Assembly: GCA_016716435.1 (NCBI GenBank) | Contig: JADJWI010000002.1 | Location: 1-13,679 of the forward strand | DNA from: Acidobacteriota bacterium | GTDB taxonomy: Bacteria > Acidobacteriota > Blastocatellia > Pyrinomonadales > Pyrinomonadaceae | DNA: 13,679 nucleotides | Direction of reading: 5' to 3' | Shown: one piece after another, positions 8,445 to 13,679 of the stretch | Position numbering within the stretch: position 1 is the first letter of the stretch | How the letters are laid out: each line of letters starts with the position of its first letter | Notes under the pieces: model-generated | The model's input: only the letters and a program-made list of their open reading frames with translations | Database searches by the model: none | What the model was told of the DNA's origin: nothing | Program-made: the position numbers and the translations under genes

Positions 8445-8726
8445 TTAATTCTCGGCCATCTTCGACCAATCGACTGACATTTGATCAAGAACTTCCCGAA
8501 CTGATTGCCGTGTCTCGGTCCTAGGCTCGAGACCGCACTTCTTGCGCAATTCATTCTCGAACAAATCTCCAAGGCCCATGTTCATTTTCTCTACGGCAAG
8601 GATCAATGGTTCCGACTTGGCACCGATCATTTCAAGCATCGATTGCAGTAAAAATGCGTTGACGACCGTCAATGCCTTGAGATCGGCGAAATTTTCGATA
8701 GCAATTATTTTTTCCCTTTCCAACAT
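8445..8726 (-). CDS. Small helical protein of unknown function (93 aa)
   Basis: The frame is open from TTG 8741, but ATG 8726 is better placed, with GGAGGG about 6 nt before it. The protein begins MLEREKIIAIENFADLKALT and appears all-helical (VVNAFLLQSMLEMIGA; ILAVEKMNMGLGDLFENELR), ending VDWSKMAEN. It has one Cys, no obvious membrane span and no recognisable family. It lies 63 nt after the loader gene and 14 nt before the next start, so it is probably in the same operon. Confidence 0.62.
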   Translation of the reverse strand: MLEREKIIAIENFADLKALTVVNAFLLQSMLEMIGAKSEPLILAVEKMNMGLGDLFENELRKKCGLEPRTETRQSVREVLDQMSVDWSKMAEN

Positions 8727-8789
8727 CAAATTTCCCTCCAATTTGCATAAACGCTGTCGAGCCAGCTCTGCGTGATCGCAATCCTCCTC

Positions 8790-9314
8790 TTAATTCTCGT
8801 AGTCGTTCGGTGCGACAGCGGCCTCGCTGTGGTCACATCGAACAAAGCCAGATTTCGCGGTGTCGGCCGGATGTTCTTTAAACCGAAAACCGCCGCCGTA
8901 ACAAAGGTCGCAATCAGCCGCCGAGTCTGTTTGCAGCGTTGCGCCGATGGCCGCGTCCTGCCGCAAGGCCGACTCTTCGGCCTTGATCGCTTTCCAGGCG
9001 GCGATCATGCCGCCATGGCCAAGCGGGAAGGCTGAATCGTGATCGCGTGCGGCGCGTCGATAAACGTCGTCGAGCCTGTTAAGTGGAATGATCTCGAAGA
9101 GGATCTCCGCCCACGTCGCGGCCTGCAGTAAGGCCTCCTGTTCCGTCGCCGGCGGCGAGCTGGCGAGCAGCCGGGTTTTCTGGACGAGCAAGAGACAAAC
9201 CCGCGTATAGTCCGGCGACGGCGTCTTCGTTCGCGACGAGCTGCTCGCCGAGCTTGATCGTTCCGTCGAGTCTTTCCATATTTCGCTCTGACGCTGAAAA
9301 TTGATTTTTTCCAT
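8790..9314 (-). CDS. Putative helicase loader-like replication protein
   Basis: The C-terminal three quarters look like a small phage helicase-loader (G39P/lambda P role): ATWAEILFEIIPLNRLDDVY, then RRAARDHDSAFPLGHGGMIA and AAWKAIKAEE, followed by CDLCYGGGFRF and FVRCDH, a possible zinc-binding knuckle. ATG 9314 has an ideal ribosome site (AAAGGAGG, 5 nt spacing). However, residues 10-40 (STERSSSASSSSRTKTPS) look like an out-of-frame reading, while the overlapping initiator frame reads LDGTIKLGEQLVANEDAVAG and joins naturally at about 9190. So either this is a separate gene overlapping the initiator by 236 nt, or an indel near 9190 splits a single initiator-loader fusion of about 370 aa. The family assignment is an inference from layout and weak similarity. 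Confidence 0.55.
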   Translation of the reverse strand: MEKINFQRQSEIWKDSTERSSSASSSSRTKTPSPDYTRVCLLLVQKTRLLASSPPATEQEALLQAATWAEILFEIIPLNRLDDVYRRAARDHDSAFPLGHGGMIAAWKAIKAEESALRQDAAIGATLQTDSAADCDLCYGGGFRFKEHPADTAKSGFVRCDHSEAAVAPNDYEN

Positions 9315-9897
9315 TTCGGCCTCCTTTGGCGTTCAATATCCAATTCCGCCATGTGGCGGTCCAGTCGAGCTTCCGGGCACCCTGTCCCGCCTTCGCCCGC
9401 CAATAGTTACAAAATTTCTCCGTCTCGATGCCTACGTCGATATCCGGCCGCCTCTCTGCTGCGTAGGCTCGCATCTCGGCGGTGAGAAGAAACGGATCGG
9501 GAATTCGAGTGCCTCTCTTCTGTTCTTCCTTCTGTTGATTCTGTTCTTCTATATATGAAGTTCCTGATTCGGGAACTTTCTTACCGAAATCGGGAACTTT
9601 TTGTTCCGTCTTTCGGAACGTTCCGAGACTCGGAACTTTTGGCGGTTCGTCGGGAAAAACATAGTTGCCGTGCTCATTAGGAACGGCCCAGCCTTTCGCT
9701 TCCAAACCGGCCAATGCCTCCGAAACATGGGACTTGTTCATACCGATAAGGGCGGCGATCGTCACCTGCTTTGGATCGCATCTTCCCGTCGCCTGGTTCT
9801 TGCTCAAGAGAAGGCCTAGCAGCGTCCGGATCTCTGATTTCGACAACTCGCCGAGCCGCCGAATGTACTCTTCCGGTGTCTTTGCGAATTTGCTCAC
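9079..9897 (-). CDS. Lambda-O-like replication initiator
   Basis: The N-terminal region is a winged helix: SKSEIRTLLGLLLSKNQATG, VTIAALIGMNKSHVSEALAG and LEAKGWAVPN. A low-complexity middle (KVPSLGTFRKTEQKVPDFGK, then Gln/Glu-rich) is encoded by four palindromic repeats plus a purine-rich tract, a candidate origin. The C-terminal domain (MRAYAAERRPDIDV; KFCNYWRAKAG; DWTATWRNWILNAK) resembles DnaT-like/phage replisome-organiser C-termini. GTG 9897 is chosen because GGAGGT at 9912-9907 is 9 nt upstream; the longer GTG 9906 start would abut that site. After about residue 236 the frame (ARPENPAARQLAAGD...) no longer looks like protein, and the loader frame takes over near 9190. The dimeric winged helix probably binds the iterons. 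Confidence 0.7.
   Translation of the reverse strand: MSKFAKTPEEYIRRLGELSKSEIRTLLGLLLSKNQATGRCDPKQVTIAALIGMNKSHVSEALAGLEAKGWAVPNEHGNYVFPDEPPKVPSLGTFRKTEQKVPDFGKKVPESGTSYIEEQNQQKEEQKRGTRIPDPFLLTAEMRAYAAERRPDIDVGIETEKFCNYWRAKAGQGARKLDWTATWRNWILNAKGGRNGKNQFSASERNMERLDGTIKLGEQLVANEDAVAGLYAGLSLARPENPAARQLAAGDGTGGLTAGRDVGGDPLRDHST
9511..9636 (-). other. Candidate replication origin: four iterons plus purine-rich AT tract
   Basis: Inside the initiator gene lie four related palindromes built on GTTCC...GGAAC. On the + strand they are 9559-9577 (AGTTCC, 7 nt, GGAACT), about 9579-9598 (left half degenerate, right half CGGGAACT), 9603-9619 (GTTCCG, 5 nt, CGGAAC) and 9620-9636 (GTTCCGAG, A, CTCGGAAC). 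Centre spacing is roughly 17-23 bp. In the direction of the gene they are followed by an ATATATAG and purine-rich stretch (9557-9511). Lambda ori has this same layout within gene O. Confidence 0.55.
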
Positions 9898-9906
9898 GGC
9901 CGGCAC

Positions 9907-9912
9907 ACCTCC
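9907..9912 (-). promoter_or_regulatory. Ribosome binding site that fixes the initiator start
   Basis: GGAGGT on the - strand lies 9 nt upstream of GTG 9897 but directly abuts GTG 9906, so the downstream start is favoured. Confidence 0.6.
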
Positions 9913-9924
9913 AGGCAGGCGAGA

Positions 9925-9940
9925 GCGGGCCGAAGCCCGC
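9925..9940 (-). promoter_or_regulatory. UUCG-type hairpin in the initiator leader
   Basis: On the - strand the perfect stem GCGGGC/GCCCGC closes a TTCG tetraloop 12 nt before the ribosome site. It has no T-run, so it is not a terminator. It could affect mRNA stability or translation. I could not pick out a convincing promoter upstream. Confidence 0.35.
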
Positions 9941-10030
9941 CGTCTGGCGGAAACGTGCAGATAGACTTTTGATCGCGCTTAAGGTTAGAATGCATGGGTA
10001 CTCGATCTCGACCTTGCCCGGCGAAGATCT

Positions 10031-10068
10031 CAAAAGAAAATGGCTCAGGCTGCATACCTGGGCCTTTT
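10031..10068. terminator. Bidirectional terminator after the Xis-like gene
   Basis: The 8-bp stem GGCTCAGG/CCTGGGCC (10042-10064, one G-T) is followed on the + strand by TTTT and on the - strand by ATTTTCTTTT. It starts immediately after the TAG of the 10278 gene and separates the integration module from the replication-capsid unit. Confidence 0.7.
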
Positions 10069-10278
10069 CTATTTCCCGGTTTCCTCAAAAAATTGCTGTA
10101 CGGACGACGCCCGATATCGCACCCGGCCGCCCACAAAAAAGTGTGGCAGCGGGTTGTGTCGGCGATTCCGAAGCCGCCATGCCGTCGTCGCTGACATCAG
10201 GTAACGGCGGCGAAGTTCGCGATCATCGATGATCTCGGCCTCGTTTTTCGCGTTGCTCAAACTGTCCAAGTTTTCCAT
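10069..10278 (-). CDS. AlpA/Xis-like winged-helix protein (69 aa)
   Basis: This small DNA-binding protein has an excisionase-type helix-turn-helix. After an acidic N-terminus, ELRRRYLMSATTAWRLRNRR forms the recognition helices, and HFFVGGRVRYRASSVQQFFE is the beta-wing and last helix typical of AlpA/MerR-like excisionases. ATG 10278 has no ribosome site, only a T-run upstream. A GCGAA/TTCGC inverted repeat sits 12 nt upstream, a possible operator. Between the integrase cluster and the replication genes, an Xis or lysogeny-switch role fits. Confidence 0.72.
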   Translation of the reverse strand: MENLDSLSNAKNEAEIIDDRELRRRYLMSATTAWRLRNRRHNPLPHFFVGGRVRYRASSVQQFFEETGK

Positions 10279-10289
10279 AAAAAAACGCG

Positions 10290-10301
10290 GCGAATGTTCG
10301 C
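10290..10301. promoter_or_regulatory. Inverted repeat upstream of the Xis-like gene
   Basis: GCGAA-TG-TTCGC is a perfect 5-bp inverted repeat with a 2-nt centre, flanked on both sides by CGCG. It lies 12 nt before the start codon of the winged-helix gene, consistent with an operator for autoregulation. No binding partner is shown. Confidence 0.35.
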
Positions 10302-10348
10302 ACGCGTTCTAATGTAAGGGAAACGAATTGATAAGTGCGTGAGTGAAA

Positions 10349-10951
10349 CTATGGCGGAGTTTTCCGCACGGTTTGCATTACGGCTTTTTTCAGCACCTTG
10401 AAACTCGGTAGACCGTGATCGGCGAGCTGCCGGCGAAGGTTTGAGTCTGACCAGCGAAACTCGATATCGGCAACCTTGCCGGCGGTGATCTCTCTTTCCG
10501 GAAGTCCGGCGAGTATCAATGCCGCGATGCGTTCACGAGTGCGGCGACTGATATCGTCGGAAGCTGACACTTTGCCGTGTTTCCGGCCCGTCGTGATACC
10601 CCTATAAATCCCAGGAGCGATCTCCTGATAACGGTCGGGCGGTGTCAGCAATCCCTTCAGCATGGAGTGAATAGCGTTCGTTGCTTCGTCGACGAGATCC
10701 TTCGGCGAAAGCCCTTCGATCGAATGAACCGTGTGAGCGTCGTTTCCTTGTGAAAAACGAATCAACATTTCGGCACCCGCCGCCGTCTTGATCACGCGGA
10801 TCGTTACCGACTCTTCGTCAGGCTGCTCGGGCGGAAGATTGCCCGGAACTTCGTTCGGTTCGAGAGCAAAGAAATCGTCAGCATCCCCAGCATTTGCGAA
10901 CCCGTCCTTACTCGAAATCCTGACCGTATGTCGTGTGAATCTAGTCGGCAT
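10349..10951 (-). CDS. Putative DNA-binding protein of unknown function (200 aa)
   Basis: The frame opens at 10999, but ATG 10951 (MPTRFTRHTVRISSKDG) is preferred because the previous gene ends at 10962, leaving a 10-nt gap. Residues about 25-60 are acidic and Pro-rich (FALEPNEVPGNLPPEQPDEE). The C-terminal third is helical and basic: RTRERIAALILAGLPEREIT, then WSDSNLRRQLADHGLPSFKV, which looks like a helix-turn-helix. No catalytic motif is seen. I do not recognise the family. Its position behind integrase suggests a regulator of integration or lysogeny, but this is an inference. Confidence 0.6.
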   Translation of the reverse strand: MPTRFTRHTVRISSKDGFANAGDADDFFALEPNEVPGNLPPEQPDEESVTIRVIKTAAGAEMLIRFSQGNDAHTVHSIEGLSPKDLVDEATNAIHSMLKGLLTPPDRYQEIAPGIYRGITTGRKHGKVSASDDISRRTRERIAALILAGLPEREITAGKVADIEFRWSDSNLRRQLADHGLPSFKVLKKAVMQTVRKTPP

Positions 10952-10961
10952 GAGACTTTTT

Positions 10962-11198
10962 TCAGTCGAGAAATTCCGGCCACTCGTCGGCCAGCTCATC
11001 GATCCGCATCTGAATTAAATCCAAATAAACGTCCTTCCGCATCTCGAACGAGAGATCTGCCGAAAGACTTATCATCGTTCGGCCGTTCGCCCTCCAAAGA
11101 AAACCTTTGAGATGAAGGCCTTCGATCACTGCAACTTCGACAACGCCTAGCGTTGGATCGTTCATCTCAAAAGTCTCGACAATATGCACTTTGTTCAT
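10962..11198 (-). CDS. Small protein of unknown function (78 aa)
   Basis: The start codon overlaps the integrase stop as TAATG, and GGAGG lies about 10 nt upstream within the integrase gene, so translational coupling is likely. The protein reads MNKVHIVETFEMNDPTLGVV and ends with the acidic DELADEWPEFLD. It appears to be a compact alpha/beta protein with no signal peptide, Cys or helix-turn-helix that I can name. Its function is unknown. Confidence 0.62.
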   Translation of the reverse strand: MNKVHIVETFEMNDPTLGVVEVAVIEGLHLKGFLWRANGRTMISLSADLSFEMRKDVYLDLIQMRIDELADEWPEFLD

Positions 11199-12430
11199 TA
11201 GTTGATCGCCTCCGAAGCAAGTTGAATTCGTTCCTGATTCGCGGCGTCGATACGGTCAGCAAACTGCTGCATCTCGACGGTCGCAACCTTGTTGTAATGT
11301 TCCTGCAATATTCTCAGGTCCTTGTGGCCAGTCGCCGCTGCGATCATGCCGAGATTCGTTCCGGCGGCGATATGCCGCGTTGTGAACGTTCGCCGAAGGT
11401 CGTGAAACGTAAGATCCTTTATCTCGGCGATCGCGACGGCTGCCTCAAAAGCCTTGCCGATCCAATTTATCGGAAAGACCTCATCACCGTCGCCAAGTGG
11501 CCTGACGCGCTCGAGCTCGGCCGCTGTGCGTTCGGATAAGGGCACCAGCCGGGCATCGTTGGTTTTCGTGTTTGCCGCCGGAATGCGGACCACGCGACCG
11601 ACCGTATCGATGTCCCGCCATCGCATTTTCAATATCTCGCCGCGGCGCATACCGCTGTCGAGCCCGAGCAACACGATCGCCTTCAGGAACGGGTTGCCGG
11701 TCTTGCGTTTCATCGTTTCTTGGCGTTCCCTTCCGCCGAGAGTTCGTTTGTACTTGATCTCACGTTCGGAAGGCTCGCACGCGGCCAGCAGACGCGGCTC
11801 CTCGACGGCCAGCAGAACGCGATCGCGGTCGCCCGTCGCCTGATGTATCAGCTTCCGCATTTTCTTCGTCTGACGGAAAGGATTCTCGACAATCCAGCCT
11901 TCGTCGATCGCGTAGTAGATCATTGAACGCATGATCCGAAGTTCCTTGTCGATAGTCGAACGCTTGATCGGCCGCTTTAGCTCTTCGGCCTTTGCGGTTT
12001 TGATGTCCTGGCCGGATCGCCATTCGATATACGCACTCAGGCTCGCTCGGTTGATCGTGTTAAGCCGTCGCTGTCCGAAGTACGATCGAAGCGTGCTTAT
12101 AATGTATTTCGTCGAGTTAGATTTCTTCTCGGCGTAGATCTCTCGCTCGCATTCGTCCGCGAGATCGTTGAAGGTCTTTTGCTCGCCCGTTCGGATGTTG
12201 CCGCGGGATTCGTTAAGCAGCTTCTCAGCATCATCGCGGGCTTTTTTCGCTTCGCGTTTAAGGTCCCACAAACCACGCTCTTCCGTTCGCGGACGCCCGC
12301 CGTCATCAACAAATCGGATCCGATACGCATAGCCGCCTTTGATCGGAATCTCTTTGGTCGACCCGTCCTTGAGTGTGATTTTCCGTGTTCGTGGCTTTCG
12401 AAGAATGATCGATCGGCTAATAATCTCCAT
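11198..12430 (-). CDS. int: Tyrosine-type site-specific integrase
   Basis: This intact 410-aa phage integrase recombines the tRNA-Arg attB with attP. Residues about 30-75 form an arm-binding-like N-terminal domain, 85-185 a SAM-like core-binding domain (TFNDLADECEREIYAEKK; YFGQRRLNTINRASLSAYIE), and 245-400 the catalytic domain. The catalytic set is complete: Arg262 in LDSGMRRGEIL, Lys289 in ANTKTND, His343 and Arg346 in FHDLRRTFTT, His369 in ATGHKD and the nucleophile Tyr379 in EHYNK. The start is supported by GAGGA 6 nt upstream. The gene reads away from attR, with its promoter region in the 180 bp between it and the core. It lies at the end far from the intact tRNA. Confidence 0.97.
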   Translation of the reverse strand: MEIISRSIILRKPRTRKITLKDGSTKEIPIKGGYAYRIRFVDDGGRPRTEERGLWDLKREAKKARDDAEKLLNESRGNIRTGEQKTFNDLADECEREIYAEKKSNSTKYIISTLRSYFGQRRLNTINRASLSAYIEWRSGQDIKTAKAEELKRPIKRSTIDKELRIMRSMIYYAIDEGWIVENPFRQTKKMRKLIHQATGDRDRVLLAVEEPRLLAACEPSEREIKYKRTLGGRERQETMKRKTGNPFLKAIVLLGLDSGMRRGEILKMRWRDIDTVGRVVRIPAANTKTNDARLVPLSERTAAELERVRPLGDGDEVFPINWIGKAFEAAVAIAEIKDLTFHDLRRTFTTRHIAAGTNLGMIAAATGHKDLRILQEHYNKVATVEMQQFADRIDAANQERIQLASEAIN

Positions 12431-12462
12431 CTACTTCCTCATTAGTGAATTGCCTTACTGTT

Positions 12463-12478
12463 CCACCTTACTTTCCAC
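12463..12478. promoter_or_regulatory. Putative integrase arm-type site, attR side
   Basis: This is the second exact copy of CCACCTTACTTTCCAC. It is the second unit of a short tandem repeat: CCTTACTGTTCCA (12453-12465) followed by CCTTACTTTCCA (12466-12477). The cluster lies 33 nt upstream of the integrase start, so binding there could also repress int. Confidence 0.5.
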
Positions 12479-12511
12479 TAGGAATCACCGGAAAAGGTGA
12501 AAATGACTGCA

Positions 12512-12542
12512 ATAGAATGAATGAAGAGTTGAAGGAAGTCAA
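12512..12542 (-). promoter_or_regulatory. Possible integrase promoter
   Basis: On the - strand TTGACT (12542-12537) is followed after 18-19 nt by ATTCTA/TTCTAT (12518-12512). The -35 match is good, but the spacing is long and the -10 poor. It lies about 80 nt upstream of int. Confidence 0.28.
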
Positions 12543-12544
12543 TA

Positions 12545-12560
12545 AGAATCGGCCGATTCT
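12545..12560. promoter_or_regulatory. Perfect 16-bp palindrome between int and attR
   Basis: AGAATCGGCCGATTCT is identical to its reverse complement. It ends 2 bp from the possible int -35 box and lies 48 bp from the attR core, fitting an operator or an accessory-protein site. Confidence 0.45.
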
Positions 12561-12608
12561 ATCGATATTGTCGAAGCGATTGAAATAGCGTGAAATCTAG
12601 CTTCTAAC

Positions 12609-12655
12609 CCCTCCGGAGGAAGAAGTCGCAGGTTCGACTCCTGCCGCGAGTACCA
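12609..12655 (+). repeat. attR core (47-bp direct repeat, copy 2)
   Basis: It is identical to the 3' part of tRNA-Arg at 2269-2315. The upstream bases do not form a tRNA 5' half, so this copy is a non-functional tRNA fragment. Confidence 0.95.
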
Positions 12656-12669
12656 GTATCACGAAAAAA

Positions 12670-12694
12670 GGGCGTCCATTGCGGACGCCCTTTT
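12670..12694. terminator. Original chromosomal terminator of tRNA-Arg
   Basis: The perfect 8-bp stem GGGCGTCC/GGACGCCC has a 5-nt loop and TTTT on the + strand, and a run of A before it gives T on the - strand. It starts 14 nt past the attR core and can serve both the tRNA fragment and the converging peptidase gene. Confidence 0.78.
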
Positions 12695-12713
12695 CTGTGA
12701 TCGTCTGAATTGA

Positions 12714-13679
12714 TCAACTGACCTTCAGCATCGGGTCGCCGATCAGCGTCCACGAAAGCCGAACATCGATTCCGCCGGGGATCGTTGATTTGGCATCCCT
12801 GATCAGATCCATTCGCGGGATATTGCCGGCACCGAGCTGGTTGTAGAACCGCTGTGCCATGACCTCCTGTACGTCCGGCGTCGTGGTCCCGTTGATGCCC
12901 ACGCTGCAACACCTCCTCCGTTGTTCGAGAAGAGAAGCGTTTCAGCAAGACTGTCATTATCGATGCTTAGAAAGAAACCACATTGGGCGGGTCAGCATCG
13001 TTTAAACAGCTTCGTGCCGGGTTATTGACGCACTGTGTTTGGCCGTTCGTGCAGGTCACGCTGAATATCGAAAGAACGACAATGCCGCCCAACCGCCGGT
13101 GGTGCCATGCCCTGCATAGTTCACAAAGAACTTGCCCGAATTGATCGCTGAAACAAGTGTTGCCTGCAATTTTGCTGGCCGCGGCCAACCACATTGTCAT
13201 GGTCTGCCACGCAGGGAGTTAGTTTCGAATCCGGCCAGTTGCGCTGTGCCCCTCAAAATCGTAACCGTCCGGCGGTCGTGGCAAAGAGGGTGCCGCGACC
13301 GAGCGGTTAACGAGCTGCTTCCCAATTGGTCACTTTGCAAGCGTACTAGTGACGGTTTGCCCGCTCCGCACCCGGGGTGCGGCCGACTGCGATCTCGGCA
13401 AGGCCGTCGCCGCCAAAAGTCCGCCAGATATTCGTCGCTCGGGGTTTCGGTAAATATCGTGTTTACCGATCTGGTCGGGATATAATTGTGATAGCCGAAA
13501 CCGCGGAAGTTCCGAGGATCAAAGAATGCGTCGCCAACGATCAGGGCGTACTGCGGCTGAACCTGCCAGGACGAAGGCGTACTGAAGGAACAACTTCACA
13601 AGAACAGAGCTTAGAACGCCGTAGTTAAACTCGTCGTAGATCTCATCTACATTAACGGTCTTGACCGTGATGCCTGTCC
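12714..13679 (-). CDS. Peptidase C25 (gingipain-type) C-terminal part, partial and frame-disrupted
   Basis: This is a secreted cysteine peptidase of the gingipain family; the start lies beyond the window. In order across several frames are VNVDEIYDEFNYG (about 13615-13655), LIVGDAFFDPRNF (13500-13540), then HNYIPTRSVNTIFTETPSDE, DGLAEIAVGRTP (about 13375-13410), FFVNYAGHGTTGGWA with candidate catalytic His at 13106-13108, SCLND with candidate Cys at 13006-13008, and the C-terminus IDVRLSWTLIGDPMLKVS before TGA at 12716-12714. The His-Cys distance of about 33 codons matches gingipain R. At least four indels are needed. In this family the final LGDP-type segment closes the catalytic domain, and no sorting domain follows. 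It converges on the tRNA. Confidence 0.82.

Larger units (their letters stand above)
2269..12655. mobile_element. Integrated phage-type element (prophage remnant or satellite), about 10.34 kb
   Basis: A 47-bp exact direct repeat (2269-2315 and 12609-12655, offset 10,340) flanks a gene set of integrase, Xis-like protein, replication genes, protease-capsid fusion, tail chaperone and tape measure. The left copy is part of the intact tRNA-Arg. The right copy has no tRNA 5' half and is followed by a tRNA-type terminator. This is the standard signature of tyrosine-integrase insertion into a tRNA 3' end. Nearly all genes read on the - strand. I found no terminase, portal, tail-tip or lysis genes and no accessory resistance, toxin or defence gene. 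Confidence 0.93.

Noticed and set aside
9559..9636. The GTTCC/GGAAC palindromes as a CRISPR array or terminators
   Set aside because: The units abut with no spacers and no T-run, and there are only four. The layout fits initiator-binding iterons better. No cas gene is present.
9677..10033. A 118-codon - strand frame spanning the initiator leader
   Set aside because: It overlaps the initiator start in another frame and crosses the leader hairpin and ribosome site. Its composition is not protein-like.
2269..12655. Anti-phage defence, toxin-antitoxin or resistance cargo
   Set aside because: No motor, nuclease, reverse transcriptase, toxin or resistance motif was found in any frame. The small genes are unassigned rather than recognisable as defence.

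Overview
The window is a piece of bacterial chromosome carrying a complete-looking integrated phage-type element of about 10.3 kb, bounded by a 47-bp direct repeat and inserted in the 3' half of a tRNA-Arg(CCG) gene. GC is in the mid-50s by eye. The chromosomal genes (two cyclophilins, D-aminoacyl-tRNA deacylase, a gingipain-type C25 peptidase) and their lipoprotein style suggest a Gram-negative environmental bacterium. Acidobacteriota (Blastocatellia) is my best guess, but it is an inference with no marker gene behind it.

Left flank (1-2315, + strand): the 3' part of a Cof/HAD phosphatase, a cytosolic cyclophilin, dtd, a lipoprotein cyclophilin overlapping dtd by ATGA, and then the tRNA. Right flank (12656-13679): the tRNA-side terminator, then the C-terminal part of a C25 peptidase on the - strand running toward it. 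Almost every flank gene must be read across two or three frames, which looks like uncorrected single-base assembly errors rather than true decay.

The element (2269-12655) is transcribed on the - strand. From the attR side it holds a tyrosine integrase, a 78-aa protein overlapping its stop, a 200-aa putative DNA-binding protein, and an AlpA/Xis-like winged-helix protein closed by a terminator. A second unit follows: a lambda-O-like initiator with four palindromic iterons inside its own gene, a putative helicase loader, four small overlapping or closely spaced genes (one a winged-helix protein), and a 617-aa fusion of HK97 prohead protease and major capsid protein, ending at a good terminator. 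Last come a putative tail-assembly chaperone with a frameshift at a slippery heptamer and a tape measure protein of about 820 aa ending near attL.

No terminase, portal, head-tail connector, major tail protein, tail tip or lysis gene is visible. The element can integrate, probably excise and replicate, and make capsid subunits and a tail ruler, but it cannot package DNA or build a virion alone. It is either a prophage with deletions or a satellite that brings its own capsid and tape measure and borrows the rest from a helper phage. The clean att sites, ordered operon, intact long reading frames and candidate origin make the satellite reading worth testing.
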